Source: Anaerolineae bacterium
GTDB taxonomy: Bacteria; Chloroflexota; Anaerolineae; Anaerolineales; Villigracilaceae
Reading direction: 5' to 3'
Assembly (NCBI GenBank): GCA_003130845.1
Contig: QEXW01000045.1
Span: forward strand, 1 to 64,000
DNA: 64,000 nucleotides
This document shows positions 21,868-30,798 of the stretch, piece by piece. Within the stretch, counting starts at the first letter, position 1. Every line of letters begins with the position of its first letter. The notes under the pieces are model-generated. The model was not told the origin of the DNA and searched no databases. It was given only the letters and a program-made list of their open reading frames with translations. Position numbers and translations under genes: made by a program.

Positions 21868-24648
21868 ATGAACAAAAAATTCTCCGGTAACGAAATCCGC
21901 CAAACTTTCATTGATTTTTTCGTACAGCGTGGACATACCTTCGTCCCCTCGATGTCGCTCGTACCAGGTGGCGATGCCACTCTGTTGTTTACCAACTCTG
22001 GCATGGTACAGTTCAAAGATGTTTTTCTTGGCACCGAAAAACGTGATTACAGCCGCGCCGCCAACTCGCAAAAATGTATGCGCGTGGCGGGCAAGCACAA
22101 CGACTTGGATGACGTAGGCCGCGATGATACACATCACACTTTCTTTGAAATGCTGGGCAACTGGTCCTTTGGTGATTATTACAAAGAAGAAGCCATTGCC
22201 TGGTCCTGGGAATTGCTGACCGAAGTCTGGGGATTGCCCAAAGACCGGTTATATGCCACTTGTTTCAAAGATGACAAGGGTAATATCCCTCAAGATGACG
22301 AAGCCGCCGAAATTTGGAAAAAACAACCGGGTTTCGACCCGTCCCACGTTCTGTTTTTTGGACGCAAAGAAAACTTTTGGCAAATGGCCGAAGTTGGGCC
22401 CTGCGGCCCCTGCTCTGAAATTCATATTGACCTGGGTGAGGAACGAGACAATCTACGCGGGCAGCCACACCGCTGCGGCGTAAACGGTGAATGCACGCGC
22501 TTCCTCGAACTGTGGAACAACGTTTTCATTCAATACAACTTGTTCGAGGATGGCCGCCTGGAGCCGCTGCCCGCCAAACATGTAGATACCGGCATGGGAT
22601 TCGAGCGCATTGTCTCCGTGTTACAAGGCGTAGACTCGAACTACAAAACTGACCTATTCCAAGGCGCACTCGACGTACTCGCTGAACTGACCGGCAAAAC
22701 CCGCCAGGAAATGTACGCCGATTTCACCCCCTATCGCGTCATCTGCGACCATGCCCGCTCGGCTGCTTTTCTAATTGGGGATGGTGTGGTGCCAGGCAAC
22801 GCCGGACGCAACTACGTTACGCGCATGATTATCCGCCGCGCAGCGCGCTTCGGCTCTAAAATTGGCTTGCACCAACCTTTCCTGGCCAAAGTGGCCGATG
22901 CGTTTATTCGCCAATATGGTGATTTTTACACCGAGCTCACCAAACACCGCGAAGCCATTCTTGATAGCATCACCCGCGAGGAAATCCGCTTTGCCCACAC
23001 TGTCGAAAGCGGCACCGCTTTCTTACAAGGCATGTTAGATGAACTCAAAAGCCAAGGCAAAACCATCTTGGATGGCCGCAAAGCCTTTGACTTGTATGCC
23101 ACCTATGGCCTGCCGCTCGAAATCAGCCGGGATATTGCCCGCGAACAAGGGCTAGATGTGGATGAAGCCGGTTTCCGCGCAGCGCGGGAGGAACATAGCC
23201 TGGCCTCGGGGGGTGGTAAAGCCATGGGCGCTTTGGGAGGCGAAGATGCCGAGTTCTTCGCTGCCATCTTAAAAGATTTGCAGCAAGCCGGCCAACTTGG
23301 CCCCAAGGGAGTCGAATATGACCCCTATAACAGCACCCAAGTCAATACGCACATCCTGGCGATGGTCGTTGAAGGGCGCAGCGTCACCGAAGCGCAAATT
23401 GGTGACAAAGTAGAAATCATATTACCCAAAACCGGTTTTTATGTGGAAGCCGGTGGTCAGGTGGCCGATACCGGCACGATTCGTGGAGAAGGATTCGAGA
23501 TAGAAGTCAGCGATGTGCGCCGACCGGCGGCAGGACTCATCTCACATATTGGTGAAGTCACAAGCGGGCGCCCGCGCGTTGGAGCGAGAGTCATCGCCCA
23601 AGTGGACGAAATCCGCCGGCACGACATCATGCGCAATCACACGGCGACACATTTGTTACACGCTGCTCTGCATCGCGTGCTCGGTGAGCATGCCCGCCAA
23701 GCCGGCTCGCTGGTAGCGCCTGACCGCTTGCGTTTCGACTTCACACACCCCGAAGCCATGACGGCAGAAGAAATCGAGCAGGTGGAGCGACTGGTGAACG
23801 AAGCCATTGCAGCCGATTATGTCGTTCAGCCCCGCATCAAGTCGCGTGAAGAAGCAATTGCCGAAGGCGCAATGGCACTCTTTGGTGAGAAATATGGTGA
23901 AGTGGTACGCACCATTACCATCGAACCAGAACCTGTACCCTCCGAAATTCTCGGCCCAGACGCCCAACCAGAAACTGCGCCCTCCAGATATTCCTATGAA
24001 CTCTGCGGGGGAACACACCTAGAGCGCACGTCTGATGTAGGCATGTTCCTGATTGTGAGCGAAGGTTCTGCTGCAGCCGGCATCCGACGCATCGAAGCGG
24101 TGACCGGTCGCGGAGCGTACGAATTGGTCAGCAAACGCTTCAAGATGTCGAAACAGGCCGCAGCCGCGCTCAAATGCAGCCTAGAGGAACTGCCGAACAA
24201 AGCTCAAAATGTGATGGACGAATTGACCACCATCAAAAAACAGCTCGCCGCCGCCCGTGCAGATTTGGCGCTGACCCACTTCGAGCGCGAACTAGCTGCT
24301 GTTCAACCACTCCCCAATGGCGTCAACCTGCTGGCGACCAAAATGCCCGGCATGGATAAAGATGCGCTCACCCGTCTCGCCGATGCTTTCCGTAGCCGCT
24401 TCCCGCAAAACGGCATTTGTGTCATTGCCTCGAACGGCGAATCAATCACGGTCATGGCTGCCGTGACACAGGATTTAATCAAACAAGGCATCAAAGCCGG
24501 CGAACTAGCAGGGTTCCTCTCGCGCCAATTAGGGGCTGGCGGTGGCGGTGCGCCCCACCTGGCCTTTGGTGGTGGCAAAGACGAAACCCAGCTAGACACT
24601 GCACTCGCCAGCGTGCCGGCCTGGATTGAAGAACGCCTGAAGTCTTAA
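21868..24648 (+). CDS. alaS: Alanyl-tRNA synthetase
   Basis: A 926-aa class II synthetase that charges tRNA-Ala. The catalytic domain starts FSGNEIRQTFIDFFVQRGHT and includes motif 2 (RAANSQKCMRVAGKHNDLDD). The editing domain has the zinc site HTATHLLH (near 591) and CGGTHLERT (near 712). The C-terminal C-Ala/DHHA1 domain ends GGGGAPHLAFGGGKD. Length is slightly above the usual 870-880 because of insertions in the linker. GGGAG lies 6 bases before the ATG. It is preceded by a leader-peptide attenuator and followed by a 14-bp-arm inverted repeat. Confidence 0.97.
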   Translation: MNKKFSGNEIRQTFIDFFVQRGHTFVPSMSLVPGGDATLLFTNSGMVQFKDVFLGTEKRDYSRAANSQKCMRVAGKHNDLDDVGRDDTHHTFFEMLGNWSFGDYYKEEAIAWSWELLTEVWGLPKDRLYATCFKDDKGNIPQDDEAAEIWKKQPGFDPSHVLFFGRKENFWQMAEVGPCGPCSEIHIDLGEERDNLRGQPHRCGVNGECTRFLELWNNVFIQYNLFEDGRLEPLPAKHVDTGMGFERIVSVLQGVDSNYKTDLFQGALDVLAELTGKTRQEMYADFTPYRVICDHARSAAFLIGDGVVPGNAGRNYVTRMIIRRAARFGSKIGLHQPFLAKVADAFIRQYGDFYTELTKHREAILDSITREEIRFAHTVESGTAFLQGMLDELKSQGKTILDGRKAFDLYATYGLPLEISRDIAREQGLDVDEAGFRAAREEHSLASGGGKAMGALGGEDAEFFAAILKDLQQAGQLGPKGVEYDPYNSTQVNTHILAMVVEGRSVTEAQIGDKVEIILPKTGFYVEAGGQVADTGTIRGEGFEIEVSDVRRPAAGLISHIGEVTSGRPRVGARVIAQVDEIRRHDIMRNHTATHLLHAALHRVLGEHARQAGSLVAPDRLRFDFTHPEAMTAEEIEQVERLVNEAIAADYVVQPRIKSREEAIAEGAMALFGEKYGEVVRTITIEPEPVPSEILGPDAQPETAPSRYSYELCGGTHLERTSDVGMFLIVSEGSAAAGIRRIEAVTGRGAYELVSKRFKMSKQAAAALKCSLEELPNKAQNVMDELTTIKKQLAAARADLALTHFERELAAVQPLPNGVNLLATKMPGMDKDALTRLADAFRSRFPQNGICVIASNGESITVMAAVTQDLIKQGIKAGELAGFLSRQLGAGGGGAPHLAFGGGKDETQLDTALASVPAWIEERLKS

Positions 24649-24653
24649 AGCCT

Positions 24654-24707
24654 CAGTTATCGGTCATTCGTGCATAAAAGCCACTTTGCACAGATGACCG
24701 ATAACTG
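24654..24707. repeat. Inverted repeat after alaS, CAGTTATCGGTCAT arms
   Basis: Perfect 14-bp arms, CAGTTATCGGTCAT (24654-24667) and ATGACCGATAACTG (24694-24707), enclose 26 bases with an inner GTGC/GCAC pair. It lacks a T run, so it may be a repeat element rather than a terminator. The arm resembles another inverted repeat at 41658-41696. Confidence 0.75.
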
Positions 24708-24713
24708 CACCTT

Positions 24714-26207
24714 ATGAAAACCACCCTGGTACAACTCGAGCCACACGATAACCTAATCTCCATTCGCGACCGGATGGACTGGGCCAAAACGCCACGTGTG
24801 TTGTTGGTGTGGCCATCCAAGGGCCGAGTAGGCATCCGTCCGCTGGATTTGGCTCTTTTGCGTCGGCATGCCGCTGGGCAAGGCGCCCAATTAGGCTTGG
24901 TCACACGCGAAGGTGCCATGCGGGCCGCCGCCAAAGAATTGGGGATTGCCTGCTTTTCGAGCGTCAAAGAAGCCCAAAAACAACCCTGGCCAAATGAAGA
25001 CCTGCGCACCATACGCCCGGCGCGGCGGTTTGCCCGCTTTGACTTGCGTATGGCACGGCAGACTTTACCGCACCCTGACCTTTTCGCAACATGGCGCAAG
25101 CCTCTCTTACGGGTGGGGGTTTTTACGTTGGGCGTACTTTCTCTCTTGATGCTAGTGCTTGTCTTAATCCCCTCTGCCGAAATCCATCTGACGCCGCCCG
25201 AACAAACCCAAAGCGTTTTGATTTCCATCAATCCTGACCCAGATGTGCGCGTTGCCCAAATCTCAGGCGCAGTGCCGGTACAAACATTGACGGTGGTGCT
25301 AACAGCAAACGGAACAGCGCTTGGCACCGGGCAGTTAACCGTCCCAGACCAGAGCGCGCGGGGCATCGTGCGTCTGACCAACCGCTCTCGTGCGCCGGTC
25401 ACCATCCCTGCCCAAACCGTTTTGCTCACCCGTTCCGACCCGCCGATAGCGTTTATCACACTAGAAGCGGTTGAACTCCCTGCCGGCAAAAAATCGTCCA
25501 TCGAAGTTCCCATTCAAGCGGTGGAGCCTGGCAGCCGCAGCAACGTGCCGGCTGGCGCAGTGAGCGCATTTGAAGGCACGCTTGGATTACTGGTGGAAGT
25601 GACCAATCCCGCGCCTGTCACCGGTGGTTCAGATAAAACCGTTCCCACCCCCACTGAAATTGATTTCACCTTTTTGCGCGCGCGTTTGCTGGCCAACCTA
25701 GAACGCGAAGCCCGCGCTCACTTTCAGGCCCAATTGACAGAAAAAGACGTGCTTTTGCCTTCTAGTCTAAAACTGGAACGCATCTTCAATGAAGCCGCTT
25801 TCCCTGCACCCGGCCAGCCTGGAGAAAAGCTTTCACTCACGTTCAATGCAGAATTTCGCATGTCCTACGTGCGTGCTTCTGACCTGCAACAAGTTGCCTT
25901 ACTTGTGCTAGATGCCTCGCTCCCCGCTGGCTCTCAGCCAATGAATGGCACGCTGACCTGGCAAACCCTTCTCCCAATGGTAGAAACCTCCTCAGGTATA
26001 CGCTGGCAAGTGCAAGCTGAACGCAAAATCCGCGCAACCCTTCAAAACGATCAGGTCATTGCGCTGGTCGCCGGCCAAACAGCACATAACGCCACCGCGC
26101 TGCTCACGCAAAGGCTAGGGCTGTCGCAACCGCCTGACATTCACATTCGACCGGCTTGGTGGCCCTGGTTGCCCTTTCTACCGATGCAAATTAAGGTGAT
26201 AGGTTGA
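24714..26207 (+). CDS. Membrane-anchored protein, baseplate-J-like
   Basis: A 497-aa protein with a cytoplasmic N-terminal region (1-125), one membrane helix (about 130-152, LRVGVFTLGVLSLLMLVLVLIP) and a large extracytoplasmic part. The latter includes segments reminiscent of the baseplate J/gp47 fold (GIVRLTNRSRAPVTIPAQTVLL, VPIQAVEPGSRSNVPAGAV). Such proteins are common in Chloroflexota near ruvX, but the function is unknown to me. The N-terminus contains a pattern (ISIRDRMDWAKTPRVLLVWP) that looks like a small alpha/beta domain. Its stop overlaps the ruvX start as TGATG, so the two are coupled. It probably forms an operon with ruvX and mltG. Confidence 0.7.
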   Translation: MKTTLVQLEPHDNLISIRDRMDWAKTPRVLLVWPSKGRVGIRPLDLALLRRHAAGQGAQLGLVTREGAMRAAAKELGIACFSSVKEAQKQPWPNEDLRTIRPARRFARFDLRMARQTLPHPDLFATWRKPLLRVGVFTLGVLSLLMLVLVLIPSAEIHLTPPEQTQSVLISINPDPDVRVAQISGAVPVQTLTVVLTANGTALGTGQLTVPDQSARGIVRLTNRSRAPVTIPAQTVLLTRSDPPIAFITLEAVELPAGKKSSIEVPIQAVEPGSRSNVPAGAVSAFEGTLGLLVEVTNPAPVTGGSDKTVPTPTEIDFTFLRARLLANLEREARAHFQAQLTEKDVLLPSSLKLERIFNEAAFPAPGQPGEKLSLTFNAEFRMSYVRASDLQQVALLVLDASLPAGSQPMNGTLTWQTLLPMVETSSGIRWQVQAERKIRATLQNDQVIALVAGQTAHNATALLTQRLGLSQPPDIHIRPAWWPWLPFLPMQIKVIG

Positions 26208-26623
26208 TGCGCGTGCTGGCAGTAGATTACGGAGAAAAAAACATTGGCTTGGCCATCAGTGATGAGACCGGCACGTTAGCGCGCCCACTTGGCGTAATGC
26301 GCCACATTTCGAAATTGGCCGATGCAACTCAGGTGGCTACACGCGCTCAAGCAGAAGGCGTTGGGTTGATAGTGGTTGGTATCTCATACGATGAACAGGG
26401 TCAACCGAACCTATCCGGACGGCGCGCCATTCGGTTTGTCGAAGCGCTCCGTGAACAAACCAACCTACCCATCACCCTATGGGACGAGAGTTTAACCACA
26501 CAAGATGCCCGCGCAGCACGTCTAGCCGCAGGCATCCGCCGAAAACGCCGCGCGGGCCATCTGGACGAATGGGCAGCCACCATCTTATTACAAGATTATC
26601 TCAATTCACAGGAGACACGATGA
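26207..26623 (+). CDS. ruvX: Putative Holliday junction resolvase / pre-16S rRNA nuclease, RuvX (YqgF)
   Basis: A 138-aa RNase H-fold nuclease. The first strand motif MRVLAVDYGEKNIGLAISDE gives the first catalytic Asp; VGLIVVGISYDEQGQ and LWDESLTTQDARAA carry the other acidic residues. Length matches the family. The ATG at 26207 overlaps the upstream TGA; an in-frame TTG three bases earlier is less likely. Its stop overlaps the mltG ATG by ATGA. Pairing of ruvX with mltG is frequent in bacteria. Confidence 0.92.
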   Translation: MRVLAVDYGEKNIGLAISDETGTLARPLGVMRHISKLADATQVATRAQAEGVGLIVVGISYDEQGQPNLSGRRAIRFVEALREQTNLPITLWDESLTTQDARAARLAAGIRRKRRAGHLDEWAATILLQDYLNSQETR

Positions 26624-27756
26624 AACCTCGTCGTACGCGGCGCCGCGCCTGGTACATTCCCCTGGGATGTGTGGTGTTCGCATTTCTACTGGTTACGCTG
26701 CTGGCAGCCACTTACCTGCTCCTCCCATATCAAGTCGCCCGCGTATATGGCCCGCCAGGAGAAAATCTACGCGGGCTGCAGCGATTTCAATATGCGGTCT
26801 TAATGCTCTGGTATGGCGAATCCCTCACCCAACCGCGCGATTCGCGTGCTGGCGAGGCTACTTTCCGCGTGAACGCCGGTGAAGGCGCAACGGCAGTGGC
26901 CAAGCGGCTGGAACAAGAAGGGTTCATCCAAAATGCAGAAGCCTTCACAGCCTACTTGGTTTACTCTGGACTCGATCGGAGCATTCAGGCCGGAGAATTT
27001 ACCCTCAGCCCGGCGCTAGCGCCTATCCAAATTGCCCAAAAATTACAAGATGCCACTCCTGCCCAAATCAAATTCGTCATTTTACCCGGCTGGCGGCTAG
27101 AAGAAGTGGCCGCGACCTTGCCTACTTCGGGGTTGAACATGACACCCGATGCGTTTCTCACCGAAGCAAGACAACCCGCTCGGCGATTCGATTTTTTACC
27201 CGCAGGCGCCACCGCCGAAGGCTTCTTGCTGCCTGGCACCTACACACTGCCCCGCCAACTGACAGCCCGCCAGTTGGTGGAGACTTTGATGAACAATTTT
27301 GCCCTGGCGCTCTCGCCCGAACTACGGGCTGCTTTTGCGCGGCAAGGCTTAAGCGTATATCAGGCAATTATCCTGGCATCTATTGTTCAACGCGAGGCCA
27401 TGCAGGCCGAAGAGCAACCTTTGATTGCCTCTGTATTTCTCAATCGGCTAGCCGCCGGCATGCGCCTAGAAACCGACCCGACCGTGCAATATGCAATTGG
27501 TCTCAATCCGGCCACCGGCTCATGGTGGAAATCACCTTTGGCGCTGATAGATTTGCAAATCGACTCACCGTACAACACGTACAAAAACGACGGCCTGCCA
27601 CCAGGGCCGATATGCAGTCCGGCACTCAGTGCAATACAGGCCGTCGCCTACCCAGCCCAAACACCATACTATTTCTTCCGCGCTCGCTGCGATGGCTCTG
27701 GCTTACACACGTTCGCGGAGACCTTTGAACAACATGTGCAAAACGCCTGTCCGTAA
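26620..27756 (+). CDS. mltG: Endolytic murein transglycosylase MltG (YceG family)
   Basis: A 378-aa membrane-anchored enzyme that cuts nascent glycan strands. It has a basic N-terminus (MKPRRTRRR), one membrane helix (about 13-36), a LysM-like subdomain (FRVNAGEGATAVAKRLEQEG) and the YceG catalytic domain. The conserved region ILASIVQREAMQAEE has the catalytic Glu near 258, followed by VFLNRLAAGMRLETDPTVQY and SPYNTYKNDGLPPGPICSPA. The ATG at 26620 is preferred because AGGAGA precedes it and it couples to ruvX; an upstream in-frame ATG at 26479 lies inside ruvX. It ends 18 bases before a convergent gene. Confidence 0.93.
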   Translation: MKPRRTRRRAWYIPLGCVVFAFLLVTLLAATYLLLPYQVARVYGPPGENLRGLQRFQYAVLMLWYGESLTQPRDSRAGEATFRVNAGEGATAVAKRLEQEGFIQNAEAFTAYLVYSGLDRSIQAGEFTLSPALAPIQIAQKLQDATPAQIKFVILPGWRLEEVAATLPTSGLNMTPDAFLTEARQPARRFDFLPAGATAEGFLLPGTYTLPRQLTARQLVETLMNNFALALSPELRAAFARQGLSVYQAIILASIVQREAMQAEEQPLIASVFLNRLAAGMRLETDPTVQYAIGLNPATGSWWKSPLALIDLQIDSPYNTYKNDGLPPGPICSPALSAIQAVAYPAQTPYYFFRARCDGSGLHTFAETFEQHVQNACP

Positions 27757-27774
27757 GGTGAGTTCCCAAAGTCC

Positions 27775-29745
27775 TCAAGTTAGCGCCACATAGTCTGTTG
27801 TGATTCGTTCAGCCTGAGCAGCACCGAGTAAGGCCAATAATTCTTCTGCGAGTTGGGCCTTGTGCCGTGCATCGTTCCGGCTCCAGGTGCGGCTTTTAAT
27901 TTCCAAGAATTGCCCCATCTCAGGCCGTTCGATGGTATCGAGGTTGATGTAGAACTCTTCGCCTTTGTATTTCACCTTCCAGCGCAAGCGGTCCTTCTCC
28001 ACCACTTTTTCTTCCACCGGCCTGAAATATTCGCGGTAAAAACGCAGGGTTTGCGCTGCCGGCGCCAGATAGCGTGACCGGGAAAGCAAAACATCCTCGC
28101 CAAATGAACCTTCTCGCGTTTGTCCAATCAGCGTCAAACGCGTGCGCACGTTAGCCACCTTGCCCTTGGCATCAATCAAATCATCTTCGCGGTAACGTAA
28201 GCGCCCTTGCGCAGGGTCATCAAAGGAAAAATAATGGTCATACTGGCGATAATGACGGGCATACAGAATTTCTAATGCGGGGGACTGTAGGGCCTTTTGG
28301 ACTCCAGCAGCATCTGCCAGCCGTACCTTCACCTGCACTTCATAGGACTCTTCCTCGCTAGAGCCGCCCAGAGCAACCAATTTGCTCAGCACCGATTGTT
28401 CGCGTGCCGCAAGAAATGCATCAATACGGCGAGCATATTCGGCAGCCTGACGCAGCAAATCGGCTTCGTTGAGAGTGAGCAATTGGCGGTCTCGCATGAG
28501 CCACTTGCCATTGACCATTACGTCCGTCACATCGGTTGATTTGGCAGCGTAGACGATTTGTGCATACGGACCGTTGGGGTCACGCTCAAAGCGCGGCGAA
28601 TTGTGCAACGGGTTCAGGTCCACCAAAATCAAATCGGCGCGCTTGCCAGGGACAAGAGAACCGGTGATTTCACCGATGTGCATAGCCTGTGCGCCGATGC
28701 GGGTTGCCATAGCCAGGGCTTGAGGAGCAGGTAGGCTGGTAGGGTCGTTCGAGACGGTTTTGGCCAGGAACGCAGCCAGACGCACTTCCTCAAACATATC
28801 TAAGTCATTATTCGAGGCTGGGCCATCGGTGCCAATCCCAACGTTCAGACCGGTGTCTAGCATCTTGCTCACCGGAGCAAAACCAGAGGCTAATTTTAGA
28901 TTCGAGGATGGATTGTGTGCCACGCCGGCGCGAGCATGTAGCAACGTGCGCATTTCACCTTCGTCAATGTGAACGCAATGGGCTGCCAGCACTTTGGCCT
29001 CGAACAAGCCCTGTTTTTTGACATAGGGTATCACCGGCATGCCGCTTTCATTCCGCATATTCTCCACTTCCTGCGCCGTCTCAGAAAGATGGATTTGTAG
29101 GGGAACATCGAATTCAGCGGCGAGTTGGGCGCAAGCCTTCAGAATTTCAGGGGTGGTGGAATACGGCGCATGGGGAGCCACCGAGGGAACAATGAGTGGA
29201 TGGCCTTTCCATTTTTTGATAAACTCCCGCGCGCGCACCAAGGCATCTTCAAAAGAGGGCGAGTCCGAAGTAGGGAATTTCAACACGGACTGCCCACACA
29301 CCCCACGCAGGCCGGCTTCGGCAGTCGCCTGAGCCACATCATCCTCAAAAAAATACATATCGGCAAAGCAGGTCACCCCACTACGAATAAACTCAGCACA
29401 GGCAATGAGCGTGCCTAGGCGACAAAACTCCGGTGAGACAAATTCACGTTCAACCGGCCACATATACCCCAACAGCCACACATCCAAGCGCAAGTCATCG
29501 GCCAAACCGCGCAAGAGCGTCATTGGCACGTGTGTGTGCGCATTCACCAAACCAGGCATCAGCACCTTGCCGCCACAATCCAGCACGTGCGGTGCAGTAT
29601 ACTCGGCTGTAATCGCCTCTTGTGGGCCAAGCGCCACGATGGAATCGCCGCGTACGGCGAGAGCGCCGTGACGATATTGAGTAAACTCTTCATCCATCGT
29701 CAAAATATGAGCATTGGTCAATACAATATCAACAGTCTGTGTCAT
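27775..29745 (-). CDS. Amidohydrolase (MTA/SAH deaminase type) fused to a CYTH domain
   Basis: A 656-aa two-domain protein. Residues 1 to about 455 match the 5-methylthioadenosine/S-adenosylhomocysteine deaminase and chlorohydrolase family: metal ligands in NAHTHVPMTLLRG, HLSETAQEVENM, AAHCVHIDEGEM and GIGTDGPASNNDLDMFEEVR. Residues about 463-650 look like a CYTH triphosphate-tunnel domain: YEVQVKVRL (an ExxxK-like start in place of ExExK), YYFSFDD-like RQYDHYFSFDD, LRYRED, RTRLTLIG, WKVKYKGEEF and GQFLEIKSRT. AAAGGAG lies 6 bases before the ATG. The fusion is unusual; the CYTH part may bind a nucleotide or polyphosphate. The substrate of the deaminase part is not proven by sequence. Confidence 0.85.
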   Translation of the reverse strand: MTQTVDIVLTNAHILTMDEEFTQYRHGALAVRGDSIVALGPQEAITAEYTAPHVLDCGGKVLMPGLVNAHTHVPMTLLRGLADDLRLDVWLLGYMWPVEREFVSPEFCRLGTLIACAEFIRSGVTCFADMYFFEDDVAQATAEAGLRGVCGQSVLKFPTSDSPSFEDALVRAREFIKKWKGHPLIVPSVAPHAPYSTTPEILKACAQLAAEFDVPLQIHLSETAQEVENMRNESGMPVIPYVKKQGLFEAKVLAAHCVHIDEGEMRTLLHARAGVAHNPSSNLKLASGFAPVSKMLDTGLNVGIGTDGPASNNDLDMFEEVRLAAFLAKTVSNDPTSLPAPQALAMATRIGAQAMHIGEITGSLVPGKRADLILVDLNPLHNSPRFERDPNGPYAQIVYAAKSTDVTDVMVNGKWLMRDRQLLTLNEADLLRQAAEYARRIDAFLAAREQSVLSKLVALGGSSEEESYEVQVKVRLADAAGVQKALQSPALEILYARHYRQYDHYFSFDDPAQGRLRYREDDLIDAKGKVANVRTRLTLIGQTREGSFGEDVLLSRSRYLAPAAQTLRFYREYFRPVEEKVVEKDRLRWKVKYKGEEFYINLDTIERPEMGQFLEIKSRTWSRNDARHKAQLAEELLALLGAAQAERITTDYVALT

Positions 29746-29822
29746 TCGGTCTCCTTTACATGATATGCCTTGCGCCTACTGTTCTGGCACGTTACGCGAA
29801 CTGGAATTGACCTATTATGTAC

Positions 29823-29852
29823 TTGTCTGACATTAAAGTCAACTGTTATACT
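29823..29852 (+). promoter_or_regulatory. Possible surE promoter
   Basis: TTGTCT (29823-29828) and TATACT (29847-29852) are 18 bases apart in the 193-bp divergent region between the deaminase-CYTH gene and surE. The leader would be about 80 bases. Only a consensus match supports it. Confidence 0.35.
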
Positions 29853-29938
29853 CTGCGGATACTCCAAATCTCAATGCGGCATACAATGCGTTCAAGATAG
29901 ACCGCCGTAGTGAGAAAATCTCACAGCAGCGAGGTTTT

Positions 29939-30700
29939 ATGCATATTTTAGTAACCAATGATGACGGTGTACAAGCGCCTGGTTTACTGGCCCTGGCACA
30001 AGAAATGCGAAAGTTGGGCCAAGTGACCGTGCTAGCCCCCGACCGTAACTGGAGCGCCTCGGGGCACGTTAAGACGATGGACCGCCCTTTGCGCGTACGT
30101 GAAGTTAAATTGGCCGATGGTACGCCGGCCTTAACCAGTGATGGCGCTCCCAGCGATTGCGTAGCACTGGCTTTACTGGGAGTGGTCAAAGAAAAAATTG
30201 ATTTGGTTGTTTCAGGGATTAACCCTAACGCGAACATCGGACATGACGTGACGTATTCAGGAACAGTGACCGCAGCAATGGAAGCGGTGATTGCCGGCGT
30301 GCCGGGGATTGCCATCTCACTCGATTCCAAACCGGGCCATGGTGAATTGGATTACGGCCCAGCCGCACGGGTAGCAGCGCGCATTGCAGCGCGGGCGATG
30401 GCAGAAAGATTGCCGCAAGGCATATTACTGAACGTTAACGTGCCGCAACGGGCCGATGAAGAGCTACGCGGCATACAAATCACTCGCCAGGGGCTGCGCG
30501 TCTATCGTGATGCGCTAGATGAACGCCGCGACCCGCGAGGCCGCCCCTATTACTGGATTGGGGGTGAATGGCCAACCGGAATTGATGAGGAAGGCACCGA
30601 TTTTGGAGCTTTGCAGGCTGGCTTCATCTCTGTCACCCCCTTGCAACTTGACCTGACAGCCTGGTCAGCCATCCATGCGCTGAGAAGCTGGAGTTGGTAA
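29939..30700 (+). CDS. surE: 5'/3'-nucleotidase SurE
   Basis: A 253-aa cytosolic nucleotidase. The N-terminal MHILVTNDDGVQAPGL motif supplies the two metal-binding Asp residues; the Ser in APDRNWSASGH and Asn in VVSGINPNANIGHDVTYSGT complete the site. Length is normal (about 250). GAGG lies 6 bases before the ATG. It is divergent from the deaminase-CYTH gene and convergent with the aminotransferase, separated by a bidirectional terminator. Confidence 0.95.
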   Translation: MHILVTNDDGVQAPGLLALAQEMRKLGQVTVLAPDRNWSASGHVKTMDRPLRVREVKLADGTPALTSDGAPSDCVALALLGVVKEKIDLVVSGINPNANIGHDVTYSGTVTAAMEAVIAGVPGIAISLDSKPGHGELDYGPAARVAARIAARAMAERLPQGILLNVNVPQRADEELRGIQITRQGLRVYRDALDERRDPRGRPYYWIGGEWPTGIDEEGTDFGALQAGFISVTPLQLDLTAWSAIHALRSWSW

Positions 30701-30730
30701 AGATTAAAGCGCCACCCCGGCTACCAACCT

Positions 30731-30766
30731 TAACCCCTCTCCCAGCCTAGCTAGAGAGAGGGGTTA
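30731..30766. terminator. Terminator hairpin between surE and the aminotransferase
   Basis: TAACCCCTCTC (30731-30741) pairs perfectly with GAGAGGGGTTA (30756-30766) around a 14-base loop, between two convergent genes. T-rich tails are weak on both sides. Confidence 0.6.
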
Positions 30767-30798
30767 GATTGAGCGAAACAAGATAAAAAAGACTGGCA

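Noticed and set aside
24653-25513. A 286-codon minus-strand ORF opposite the baseplate-J-like gene
   Set aside because: The plus-strand frame has a membrane helix, coupling to ruvX and plausible domain structure; the antisense product is rich in Arg and Ser with no motif.
29746-29938. tRNA or riboswitch in the surE/deaminase divergent region
   Set aside because: No T-loop motif, conserved aptamer core or terminator could be found; only a promoter-like pair is present.
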